Positions 43,881 through 55,051 of a stretch of 64,000 bases of DNA are shown here, piece by piece. The notes under the pieces are model-generated. The model ran no database searches and was not told where the DNA came from. It saw only the letters and a list, made by a program, of their open reading frames with translations. This stretch comes from Lactarius indigo (Eukaryota > Basidiomycota > Agaricomycetes > Russulales > Russulaceae): contig JAFKAC010000037.1 in NCBI GenBank assembly GCA_025766275.1, positions 372,001-436,000 on the forward strand. Direction: 5' to 3'. Position numbers and translations under genes: made by a program. Numbering within the stretch: the stretch's first letter is position 1; each line of letters starts with the position of its first letter.

Positions 43881-46685
43881 TTGTATAAAGTCCTCACGTG
43901 TGTCTACTCTCCATTGTGACTGTACGTTCAGCGCGTGACTTGTCTCTGCACTAGGCTTGGGTGTGCCACCTGTTCAGTTCGCTTACCTCACCTTGGTCTA
44001 GTTGTACGTGATAAATCATACCGCTACATCGACATAACAAACGAAACTTTCTCGAGTATTCACCTGGTCATCGTCAAGCAGATAGTGCATTCTTATTGCA
44101 CCAGTGTTGAACTCAAGAAACATCCAGGCATCCCTCAATTGCCCAACCACAAGTTCTGCAGAGAAGAGTAGCTACTTTGACGCTCCATCCATGCTGAGCC
44201 ATTCCACCCAGTCCCACCACAAGGAATCATGATGGTGGTATTGAGACGAGGTTCTCATTGCTCACATATCTAGTAGCTTTTGCCGTAATGCACGGTGTCT
44301 CGCCCACTGTGCTGTAGATGTCCTCAATTGGGAGCAGAAAGATGAAGGTGCAGGAGACATCACATGCACAATGTGAAAGGAAAGCCTTGAGGAAAGCAGT
44401 TCAGTTTGTGGTCAACACAATTGGTACATGACGTCTGGCTGTCCATGCGCCTTGCCTCTCTAATTCTCAGATAGACCTAGTGCTGTGTGAGAATTCCCAG
44501 GAATAACCTAAGGACCATGACCTCAATCTGTCCCTTCCTCTCTCTGTGGGGTTGTATCAGTGCACAAACCTCTCCTCCAGTACACACCAATGTATCTCCG
44601 CCTTCTCTGGGTGTCTGGGCCGGACATATAAGTCAGCCTGAGCCTGGATGCAAACTTAGCTAGTGACTTCCATCATCATGTGTGACATCCCTTTGCGCCA
44701 AAACAGGCGTCTTCCTGGAGCAGCAATACGGAAGAGAAACCGCAAGTATATTTTTACATCCACACTCTGGATGAGGCCATCAACAAACCCACCACCGGCT
44801 TGATGCTCATGACCTGTCGAGGAGGAGGGCGGGCTGAGGCAGAGGGTAAGCAGTTTGGTTCGTCCCTGTGCTCAAAAGAACCACCTTCATGCCTTTTATC
44901 CATACCACCTTCCCAGGTAGACCTGTTACTATGTGGGAATGCCTACACATGGCTGAAGCATCTCCATACCACGGCCCAAACACCACACACAACGCGACCA
45001 AGGCTGTGGTAAGCTGGTCGAGGAGCAGGTGGGAGGTGGAGGACCAGCAGCTTGTGTCTGTGTTTGGTAAGATTGGTGTGTAGCTGTCTGTCTCCATCCC
45101 CCTACACTCACCAGCACTCTTGGATAGACCGGTGCCACGTGAGAATGTTCCATTCACTGAGGGACCTCAGCCCCATGACTTAACAATGCCCTTCCCCTCA
45201 GTGGGTCCATACCACCCTTTCCTTCATTGTTGGGAGTCATCTGCCTCCCAAATGTTGGCAATGCAGCCTAATCAACACCCCCTAGCAAGGCGCGTAAGGT
45301 TGGCTGCTTTCTTTTTTTTTCATGCCCATTTGATGATGAATATCATTAAGACACGGAAAGTGTGTTCCGTGACATCCCGGTCAGGATGTACAAAGGGGCT
45401 GCAACCTCTTCCCCTTGAGTATACTTGACCCTCCTGATAGCATTATTGACGACAACAAGGGGATATAGGGACAAAAAACGGTCTTCTATGCTGGTGTGCA
45501 ACGTGGTCAAACTGGAAGATCTTGATGATCCCACCTCCGACAATGTGTTCTGTCTTCCTTCTGTCAAGTTGGCTCCACTACGAGCCGCTGAAATCCTTGT
45601 GCTCACTCAAGCTGAAGAGCCGATCAGGGTTTATAATCTCCCCATATTCAACACAACGCCCAAGTTCACAAAGGCACTCGCGCTCATCTCCTCAATGTGG
45701 GTCTCTTTCCAGTCTTCCTTTCATTTCTCGTTAACCTACTCCTGCCTCCTCATGACACCTAGGGTTGAATCTTGACCATCCCCAGTCAAGCCTTGCATAT
45801 GCGGGGGCTGGAGACTGATCGGTGACATGAACTTAGAGTTGCGGGCCCCAACCCTGAGGAGGTGGCATTGACATCAATGGAGTTGTGTTATCACAGGAGC
45901 TGAAGTGGAAACGACATCGCCGATGTATATTCATGATCTCGAGAACTTGTTAACTAGGTTGAGGATGGTGTCGTAGAAGGAGAAAACAAGAGAAGGTGTC
46001 ATTGTTTGGGGAAACAAGATCGAACATAAGATGAAAGGGATGTGGCAGTGAAGCACGATGGTGATGTGGCATAATGATCAACTAGGTATTGGTAAGTACA
46101 TGGGTCACTGGGAGTCATATGTGGAGAGGGATGGACAAGTGATATGGGGACCAAGCACTGGCACGAGGCAGAGACGGATACACTTAACAGTAAAAATGAA
46201 AGAATTATTTTCACATCTTCACCATTGACAACAAGGGCTGGATTATTAAAGTATCGGTGAGGTGAACAAATGCTGTGTGATAATGGCAAGGGACTGACAG
46301 CGGCAGTGCAAACAAAGACAAAGCCAGCAACTACTAGAATGCAGGGGGGCTATCTAGCTGGTACGGTGATGGAAAGGGGTTAAGATGGTATCTATTTGGA
46401 AGCAACGCAAAAGAGGGACTAGTGATCAAAGGACGAGGGAAGAATGGGACAGGCAGAGGCACAGGAGAAGAGCACTGGTGCCAGGCTATCGAGTGCACCC
46501 GTTTCAAAAGCTCGTGCTTCTCTTTAGGAAGAATGCTGTAATATTATTGGGGTCACTGGGTTGTACAAGGGTGGGCCATCGATGCCTCAGCAAAACAGTT
46601 TTTTTTTTGGAGGACTGGGGCAGAAAAATACCAGTCCAGCGACACATCTCTTTAGACTTGTTTGGACACATTCCCAAGAGGCAAG
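43881..46685. repeat. Decayed dispersed repeat block D, no intact gene
   Basis: Matches block A (44,050-44,460) and blocks B and E (44,990-45,090). 46,640-46,690 resembles 63,650-63,700, so the retrotransposon landed in a member of the same repeat family. Confidence 0.45.
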
Positions 46686-46690
46686 TGAAT

Positions 46691-47199
46691 TGTTACAGTA
46701 TGGACTTGGTGACTCATTACACACGACTCATGACCGGTTATGACTACGGTCCAGTATCAGTATTAGTCATGGACTCTTACTTCGCATCAGTCAGCATAGT
46801 AGTTCGCATGTGATTGTGACTCATGTATGACTCATTCCTAGGATAGCTGTACTAGAGTTCGAGCTAGTTACGCTATTGGTTACTTACCTTTCCAGCGGCG
46901 CTTTAAAGCCCGCACGTATCTGTATAAGTAGTCGACTCGGAAGACCAAGAGTCTCTATCTTGGTCTTCTTCAATCCACCACTTGACTCGTCTTTTGCCTG
47001 CCTTGGTCTTCGGACTAAGAGTGCCTCTACTGCTATCTGCCTAGGGATAAGCACTCTATCATTTCAGCTGCAGTGTGTGCCAGTGAGCCCCTGTTCAAGC
47101 TTGCGTTGGGTTGACACGAGGTCCCCATTTGCCTATCTCCGCTAAGTCGATTACGCCCTTACAGTGTCCAAGTCGGACTAACGCCGGTGGAGCATAACA
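46691..47199 (+). repeat. 5' LTR of outer element
   Basis: TGTTAC to CATAACA; TATAA at 46,923; self-priming R segment ATCTTGGTCTT at 46,957-46,967. Confidence 0.9.
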
Positions 47200-47201
47200 T
47201 T

Positions 47202-47212
47202 AAGACCAAGAT
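47202..47212 (+). promoter_or_regulatory. Self-complementary primer-binding site of outer element
   Basis: AAGACCAAGAT, 2 nt after the LTR end, is the exact reverse complement of 46,957-46,967 in the LTR. Confidence 0.6.
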
Positions 47213-47240
47213 CCTCAATCGTGGCGTATTCGACCAGAGA

Positions 47241-47747
47241 TGTTACAGTACGGACTCAGTGACTCATTACACACGACTCATGACCGGTTATGACTACAGT
47301 CCGGTATCAGTATTAGTCATGGACTCTTACATCGTATCAGTCAGCATAGTAGTTCGCATGTGATTGTGACTCATGTATGACTCATTCCTAGGATAGCTGT
47401 ACTAGGGTTCGAGCTAGTTACACTATTGGTTACTTACCATTCGAGCGGCGCTTTAAAGCCCGCGTGTATCTGTATAAGTAGTTGCGCCAGAAGACCAAGA
47501 GTCTCCATCTTGGTCTTCTTCAATCCACCACTTGACTCGTCTTTCATCTGCCTTAGTCTCGGACTAAGTGTGCCTCCACTTGTATCTGCCAAGGGATACC
47601 CTTCTTTACCTTTTGCTGCAGCGTGTGCCCGAAGTGCCCCTGTTCAGCTTGTGTTGGGTTGACACGTGGTCCCCATTCACCATCTTCGCTAAGTCGATTA
47701 CGCCCGTCTCGAAGTCCAAGTCGGACTAACGCCGGTGGAGCGTAACA
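47241..47747 (+). repeat. 5' LTR of inner element
   Basis: TGTTAC...GTAACA; TATAA at 47,473; inferred transcript start near 47,507, 34 bp downstream. Confidence 0.9.
47507..47517 (+). promoter_or_regulatory. R-region segment complementary to the primer-binding site
   Basis: ATCTTGGTCTT lies 34 bp after the TATA box and is the reverse complement of AAGACCAAGAT at 47,750-47,760. In Tf1-type elements the first 11 nt of the RNA prime reverse transcription this way. Confidence 0.6.
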
Positions 47748-47749
47748 TT

Positions 47750-47760
47750 AAGACCAAGAT
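47750..47760 (+). promoter_or_regulatory. Self-complementary primer-binding site of inner element
   Basis: AAGACCAAGAT beginning 2 nt after the 5' LTR; 11-nt match to the LTR segment 47,507-47,517. Confidence 0.6.
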
Positions 47761-49713
47761 CCTCATCGTGGCATACTCGACCAGAGACCAGTGGACGTCT
47801 TTCTGTCCTTATCATACTGAACGACGAGGAGATCGCAACGTACCAACAAGATTCTTGGGAGCAGCCCAGTGGAGAGAACGAGGAGAAGATACCGGATACT
47901 TTGTAGAGTTTAACGGTCCCAACCGTTTCCGACCTGTTGAGTTCAATTTCGAACACCTCTGTTGGGTCGAGGTTACTTGGAATCCCATAGACCATCGCTG
48001 GGATATTGTATGCCCAGCGGGAAGAAACTACAACTGCGACATCGACGCGCGAGAACTCAATACCCGCGCAGATTACGGACCCATTGACGGGCAAGCACAA
48101 GAACATACAGACAAAGGAGTTAGTGGAGAAGAAACCTCCGAAAACCAGTCACCAAGTAGGGGAACAACGCCAGCAGAAGAAGCTAGCCTAGGAGCTATCG
48201 GCGATCGCATCATACAACAAACTGAGTCTTTAACCATTCACCAACCTGAACCAGAAATAATCCACATTCACAGCCCAGCAGTCGCAATGGCAACTGCCAC
48301 TATCACGCAAGAAAATGCACTACTCACCGAAGAAGCAAGGAATCAAATAGCCCTGGAAGAACAAAGACGTATTGCAGAAGAATCCCAAGCTAATTTAGCT
48401 CCCATCAACCCTTACACCGGCCATTGAATGACCGACGACAACATAGCAATTCATCGTGCCATCGGGCCCGATGTAGCAGACCCTCCCAGTGGAGGAGGTG
48501 GACCCCCTGGCAACTTACCAAGAGGAGGAGGAGGACCCCCATCAAGAGGACCTGGGTTTGGAGGATTCCCTGGAGGGTTCCCAGGAGGACCACCAGGAGG
48601 AGGACCACCGGGAGGAGGACTACCAGGTGCAGGTCCCATTATTCCCCCTCCAAGTAACAAGTTAGCTGGTGAAGCACCCACAGTATTTGACGGAGAACGT
48701 GCCAAAGTAGAAGCGTTCCTTACCCAATGGCATGTCTACTGGGGCATGAATGCTGATGAAGGCATCATGGCAGCTCCCTATCGACGTGCCTTACTTTTTC
48801 TCTCTTACATCAAAGGCGTCAACGTCAGCGAATGGGTATTGGCCATGCTCACCTGGCTCAATGGCCAGATACAAGCGGGAATACTCCGAACAAGTGAAGG
48901 ACTATGGAACGAAGTCACATGGAGCTTTATGCAACGCTTCCGCAATACGATGGAACAGGAACAAGCTCAATATGAGCTTAAAAAGGGAGTCAAAATGATC
49001 GGAGGCAATCTAGATGAGTATTGTACTCAGTTTGAGCAACTAATACGCCGCGCTCAATATCGACTCGACGATCCGCAGACGCTGGATCTATTCGCAAGTG
49101 GGTTGCCAAAAGACCTATATGAAAAAGTCTACACCCTCGACAATCCTCACAATTATCGCGAGTGGAAGGAAGCGGCCACTACCCGCCAGCAGCAGTATCT
49201 CCACCTCAAAGCAGTATTAAACAAGGGGGTTCCACAAGGACAAGGACAAGGACGATCACGACAACAACGACAATGGATGGGACCACCAAGAAGTTCCTGG
49301 CAACCGCGAAATCTGCCACAAGATCCAAACGCCATGGATACTTCCGCAGATCAAATTCGAGGGTGACTCGCGGGAGCCGAAGATATACTCGCCCCTCGTC
49401 CCCCATACCAACCGAGAGGGGGATTCCTCCAGAGAGGGGGGGGACGTAATAACCAAAGGCCAGTCACGTGTTATAATTGTGGAAAGGACGGACACATGGC
49501 CCGTGACTGTAGGCAACCGCGGGGAGGCTATCAGCCTCAAGCATCAACTAGTTGATATGTCGATACCGACTACCATCAGCAAGAACCTGAAGTCACTACC
49601 AGGGCGGTTCAAGATGTGCCCCCTCAACAGCGCGCCAGTGATTGGCTTAACGGAGTAGCAGGAGAATCAGACGATGTAAAGGACATTATCCTCCAGCAGC
49701 TGTGGAAGAAGGA

Positions 49714-49720
49714 GGGTTTT
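49714..49720 (+). promoter_or_regulatory. -1 ribosomal frameshift site between gag and pol (inner)
   Basis: GGGTTTT fits X-XXY-YYZ in the gag frame (gaG GGT TTT). Slipping back one base continues GFSGRLNPSAW into pol; the gag stop is 10 nt downstream. Confidence 0.6.
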
Positions 49721-52700
49721 CAGGACGCCTGAACCCATCGGCCTGGGTGAGGGCAGTTAATTGTAACAGTGTAATCATGACTCGCTATCGTTCTATGAGA
49801 GTTCCAGTATCGATTCGCACCAGTTACGCAATGGCCGACATACGAGCACTTGTCGACTCAGGAGCAACCCATTGCTTCATGAAACCCTCTTTTGCAAAAA
49901 GGATGGGGCTAGGGACCAAGCCACTTGACGTCCCAAAAAAGATATGGAATATCGACAACACCAAAAACAAATCAGGGCGTATTACTCATTATACCAATGT
50001 TGATGTGCAAACTAAAGGGATTCACAAGGAAATCCGCTTCCTTATCACAGACATCGGTAACAAAGATATTGTACTAGGATATCCCTGGCTTGCCATCTAC
50101 GATCCACATATTAAATGGTCGCAAGCTGCGATACACGAGGATATGCTCCCTATTATCATTTGCTCAACCAATCCCTACATCAAAACGACACCAGTAGTCG
50201 CAACGACCACTGTCCAAAACAACGACTATGAAGTGGTACACTCCTGCATCATCACGGACGAACAGCGACAACAATTTGAAGAAGGATGTCGAATCCGAGC
50301 CACCGCCACTGACCTTGCTATTGCCGCTCAGCAATACGTTACTAAAGCTGAGTTACCTCCCAAATACCGAGAATTTGAACGCCTCTTCAGTGAAGAAGCG
50401 TCGGACAGGTTTCCGCCCAGCAGGCCCTGGGATCATGCTATTGAATTCAAACCAGGGACAGCTGACGCAATTGATTGCAAAATATACCCCATGACTCAAG
50501 AAGAAGATAAGAAGTTACGTGAGTGGATAGACGAACAACTCAAGAAAGGGTACATAAGACCCTCGAAATCCCCGTATGCGTCATCCTTCTTCTTTATCAA
50601 AAAGAAGGATGGAAAACTGCGACCCATCCAAGACTATCGAAAAATCAACGCGGTTACCATCCGCAACCAATACCCACTCCCTCTTATCTCCGACCTTATT
50701 ACCGATCTCAGTAACACTCACATCTATACTAAACTCGACGTTAGATGGGGGTATAACAATATACGTATCAAGGAAGGAGATGAGGAAAAGGCGGCATTTA
50801 AGACGCGCTATGGACTGTTCGAACCAACGGTGATGTTTTTCAGCTTGACCAACTCCCCGGCAATGTTCCAGACAATGATGAATTTCATCTTCAGGGACAT
50901 TATCGCAAAACACGAAAAACAGGGCACAGTTATTCGCGTTTATATGGACGACATCGGCATCGCTACGGGACTTAACCACTCGCTACAGGATCACATTGAA
51001 GCTGTCAAGGATGTGCTCCGCGTATCTGCAGAGCACAATTTGTATTACAAACTTGAGAAATGCCTCTTCCACTCCCCGCGTATGGATTACCTGGGGGTAA
51101 TCCTTGAAAAGGGGGTGACACGCATGGACCCTGTCAAAATTTCGGGCATCAAAGACTGGCCCACACCAACGAAAGTTAAGGACGTCCGCTCTTTCCTCAG
51201 TTTTTGCAATTTTTACCGACCTTTCATACGGGGCTTCGCAACCAAAGCACGACCACTGAACAAACTCACACGTAAAGACGCCGAATGGCACTGGGGAACA
51301 GAGGAAGAAAAAGCATTCCAAGACCTCAAAACCCTCATCACTAGCGAACCCGTCTTAGTGCATCCAGATCTTACACAGCAGTTCGAACTAGAAGTCGACG
51401 CATCCAGTTTCGCCATGGGTGCAGTCCTTCTTCAACGAAAAGCAGACGGCAAGCGACACCCCATCGGCTATTATTCCTCCACCCTCAGCGAAGCAGAGAG
51501 GAACTATGACATCTATGACCTCGAACTTTTGGCCATCGTCAAAGCTTTCCGACATTGGAGACCCCTGTTAGCGGGCTCGCCCCACAAGATCAAAGTATTC
51601 TCCGACCACCTAAACCTACAGTACTGGAAATCACCACAGAAGATCAGCAGGCACGTGGCAAGGGAAGTACTTGAACTCTCAGAGTATGACTTTGAGATTC
51701 ATCATATTAAGGGAACCTCCAACGGACGCGCCGACGCACTGTCCAGAAGACCAGATTACGACCAAGGAGAAAACGATAATGAAGGAGTCACGGTACTACC
51801 AGAAAGTGTTTTCGCACGTGCCACTACACTAGAGGAGCTGCAACACCCACACTGGAGACCAGAAATCCTACCAACGGAAATGACCCCAGAACATCCCATT
51901 TATGAACAGGATATAGCTAAGTTGAAACCTTGGGTTGACACTCATCGGTTGAAAGACATTGAAGGGACATGGTACAAGGACGGACGCCAAGTGGTCACTG
52001 GCGGAGTCCACAATAAACGTACCCTTATTGCTGCTCACCATGACTCCCCAGTCTACGGTCACCCGGGTATCAAACGAACTCTCCAGCTCACTGAAAGGCA
52101 CTACTGGTGGCCGCAGATGAAAAACGACGTCACGGACTATGTTAAAGGCTGCGCTGAATGTCAGCGGCACAAAGTCAACCTTCGCCCCATTAGGGCACCC
52201 TTACAACCAATCTATCCCAAACCGGAAGCTCTGCCATTCGAGACCATCTCGGTGGATTTTATTACCAAGCTCCCCATATCCCGCGGCTATGACTCCATCC
52301 TAACCGTAACAGACCATGACTGTACTAAAGCCGCCGTCTTCATCCCCTGCAACGAAGAAATAACCGCCAAAGGGACGGCTGCCCTGTACGTCTCTCATGT
52401 ATTCCCACAATTTGGACTCCCCTCGCGTGTTATCAGTGATCGAGATCCCTGTTTCGCATCCAAGTTTATGCGGGAGATATGCAAGATCCTTGGCATCAGC
52501 CAAAACATCTCAACCGCTTATCACCCCAGGACAGACGGCCAATCAGAACGGACGAATCAATGGCTAGAACAATATCTCCGCTTCTGGGTAAATGAACGAC
52601 AAGATGACTGGGTCCATTATCTACCTATGGCAGAATTCACGCATAACAATTGGCCTAACGAAACCACACGGGAGTCCCCCTTCTTCCTCTTATCAGGGTT

Positions 52701-54507
52701 CAATCCCCGCGCTGATTGGATTGATAGACCCTCTCCTATTCCACAAGTGTCCCTGAGACTAGACCAATTCAAACAGGCGCAACAGCACGCATTCTCATGC
52801 ATGCTCAAGGCACAAAGATCATGGGTCCAGAACAAAGATACGCCCAAGTTCAAAGAAGGAGATCTTGTCTGGCTCGAGGGACGCCACCTACGTACACACC
52901 AGCCAACCGCAAAACTTGTGGTGAAACGACATGGACCATTTAAGGTTATCCAGGTGATGTCTCCTGTCAACTACCGTCTCGAACTTCCCACACAGTGGAG
53001 CATCCATGATGTCTTCCACATAGATCTTCTCACACCTTATCGTGAAACACCCACGCACGGACCAAATTATCAGCGCCCACCACCGGATTTGGTCGATAAC
53101 GAAGAAGAGTACGAAGTCAAGAAGATTCTAGACTCTCGGCAGTTCGGCAGAAGGTGCCGGCTCCAATATCTTGTCAAATGGAAGGGATACCCGGACTCTG
53201 ATAACCAGTGGGTAGATAAGGATGACGTATTTGCCGACGATGCCATTCGGGAGTTCAAACATTCGAACCCCAACAGAGAAACACATATAAGGGCGATATC
53301 CCATCATGCTAAGTCCCCATCATCCACTCATCTCATGTCCTCCACTCGACACAATGACCAGCTCGCACTCCTCTCTACCCTTGTCAACGACTCCTCTGCC
53401 ACGCTTGTTAACCCCGACTCCTCCTATGACGCCACAGCCAATGGAGCTGCGACCGGAGGTAGTACCACCGTGCAGCATGAGGAAGACGGCCCTATCACTA
53501 GTGAAGAATTGCACCAGACACTGCAATGATTCCCTCTGCCCTTACAGGGAGTTGTCAGCGACGATCCAGCAACAACTCAACCAGCACCTCTGCCAATGTA
53601 TGCCCTCACAAACCCCAACACCGGTGAGCCCAAAGTCTTCCTCACAGAAGACGAGCTCTTTTGGCTTCAAGCAGCTGTCCCACGCGGTGAACCCACCCAA
53701 CGCCATGAAGAAGTACCAACAAGAATGGAAGGAGACGGTGGCGTGGTGGCAGCAGGAGCAACTGCATATCGCCGCTTGCCGACGCCAAATGATGAAGGAG
53801 CGGAGGGAGTATTGGACGAAGATGAGGATGAAGACGAACTTGGAGACCACTACCCCATCAGGCACGCATTCCTTAATCATGAATTCTACCCTGAAGATCC
53901 AGCCGCCACTCCCTACCTCGTCGACGCATCGGGGGGGCCTTTACACCGAGGACGAGTCACCGTGGCACAAGTGGCTTGTTATACACCAATGGGGGAACGA
54001 GACCCAGCAACCAGGCTCGTCGTTCCTGAAGGGTTCCGGGTCAATAGAGGACCTGATTACATTCCGTTCCCGATCAAGCTCCCCAACGGACCGACAGTAC
54101 AAGCATCCCACGTACAGGTTATCCGAGGAGGAGACCCCTTCGTACTCGGACTAGTTCCAGGGTCGGGTTTCCTCTATGGCAAACCCCTTTACGCCACCCC
54201 CCATCTCCCGAAGAACAACCGTGCCTTCATACCACATGAAGAGTACTTCATGCTCTGCGACCAACACCCCACTGACTTACTGCTAACGCGCATTGGGGAT
54301 GTCACCCTCACTCAGGAGCTATGCCGGTTCCGGCAATTTGCGTTCACCGAGGACCAGCTGGACAAGCGGATTCGGCAACTGCACCTAGAAAGGGAGATGG
54401 TGGTAGCCGACAAGAAGGACAGTCTTTATCGTCTTGAGCGGGCTAACATATTAGAACAGATGGAGGACAAAGCCGAAAGGATGAGGAAGGAGTCAATAGC
54501 GGACTAG
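49714..54507 (+). CDS. pol: Inner pol polyprotein (PR-RT-RH-IN-chromodomain plus C-terminal extension)
   Basis: Retrotransposon polyprotein, open from the frameshift site to TGA at 53,527 and, past that stop, to TAG at 54,505. Aspartic protease: ALVDSGATHCF. Reverse transcriptase: YPLPLISDLI, KLDVRWGYNNIRI, FETRYG-like, and YMDDIGIATG (catalytic YMDD). RNase H: ELEVDASSFAMGAVLLQ, VFSDHLNLQYW, GRADALSRR. Integrase: HPGIKRTL with WWPQM and CAECQRHK (HHCC), then SVDFITKLP, VISDRDPCF and SERTNQWLEQYLRFW (DDE). Chromodomain: EEEYEVKKILDSRQ...LQYLVKWKGYPDSDNQW. About 330 further residues follow, Pro/acidic and then GFRVNRGPDYIPFPIKLPNG. The TGA at 53,527 corresponds to CGA in the outer copy. Catalytic residues all look intact. 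Confidence 0.88.
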
Positions 54508-54526
54508 TGAGGTGGGCCTCACTCCT

Positions 54527-54536
54527 GAAAAGGGGG
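54527..54536 (+). promoter_or_regulatory. Polypurine tract (inner element)
   Basis: GAAAAGGGGG just 5' of the 3' LTR (3 nt before TGTTAC); plus-strand primer of reverse transcription. The outer copy has the same tract just before 61,798. Confidence 0.75.
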
Positions 54537-54539
54537 TGA

Positions 54540-55046
54540 TGTTACGGTACGGACTCAGTGACTCATTACACACGACTCATGACCGGTTATGACTACGGTC
54601 CGGTATCAGTATTAGTCATGGACTCTTACATCATATCAGTCAGCATAGTAGTTCGCATGTGATTGTGACTCATGTATGACTCATTCCTAGGATAGCTGTA
54701 CTAGGGTTCGAGCTAGTTACGCTATTGGTTACTTACCATTCGAGCGGCGCTTTAAAGCCCGCGTGTATCTGTATAAGTAGTTGCGCCAGAAGACCAAGAG
54801 TCTCCATCTTGGTCTTCTTCAATCCACCACTTGACTCGTCTTTCATCTGCCTTAGTCTCGGACTAAGTGTGCCTCCACTTGTATCTGCCAAGGGATACCC
54901 TTCTTTACCTTTTGCTGCAGCGTGTGCCTGAAGTGCCCCTGTTCAGCTTGTGTTGGGTTGACACGTGGTCCCCATTCACCATCTTCGTTAAGTCGATTAC
55001 GCCCGTCTCGAAGTCCAAGTCGGACTAACACCGGTGGAGCGTAACA
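54540..55046 (+). repeat. 3' LTR of inner element
   Basis: 507 bp, matches 47,241-47,747 apart from about seven transitions; followed by TSD AGAGA. Confidence 0.9.
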
Positions 55047-55051
55047 AGAGA

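Larger units (their letters stand above)
47748..49732 (+). pseudogene. gag: Inner gag (capsid/nucleocapsid), three nonsense changes
   Basis: Gag frame with a charged N-terminal region (DQWTSF, DTGYFVEFNGPNRF), a Gly/Pro-rich tract around 48,480-48,650, a retrotransposon capsid domain (AKVEAFLTQWHVYWG, FMQRFRNTMEQEQAQYELKK) and a zinc knuckle CYNCGKDGHMARDC (CCHC). TGA stops at 48,425, 49,364 and near 49,552 replace sense codons that the outer copy keeps (the first two CGA, the third CGG). The frame ends TGA at 49,730-49,732, overlapping pol. No ATG occurs in this frame before about 48,287, although the frame is open and conserved upstream. Confidence 0.8.
47241..55046 (+). mobile_element. Inner Ty3/gypsy chromodomain retrotransposon, full length
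   Basis: 7,806 bp with 507-bp LTRs (47,241-47,747 and 54,540-55,046) and a 5-bp duplication AGAGA (47,236-47,240 and 55,047-55,051). Gene order is gag, PR, RT, RNase H, integrase, chromodomain, C-terminal extension. The LTRs differ by about seven transitions by eye. Integration was into the leader of a related copy; the interrupted outer sequence rejoins cleanly. Confidence 0.92.

Noticed and set aside
47200..47225. tRNA-primed primer-binding site
   Set aside because: No match to the initiator Met tRNA 3' end (TGGTATCAGA-type) that I could see, while an exact 11-nt match to the LTR exists.
46691..47747. Tandem LTRs formed by unequal recombination
   Set aside because: Target duplications and LTR subfamily pairing (A with D, B with C) fit nested insertion better.
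48451..48705. Antisense Gly/Pro-rich ORF (also 55,679-55,936)
   Set aside because: Mirror of the Gly/Pro-rich gag tract; GGN and CCN codons read open on both strands.
48428..49366. Separate second gag gene starting after 48,427
   Set aside because: The outer copy reads straight through with CGA in place of TGA, so this is one gag with a nonsense change.
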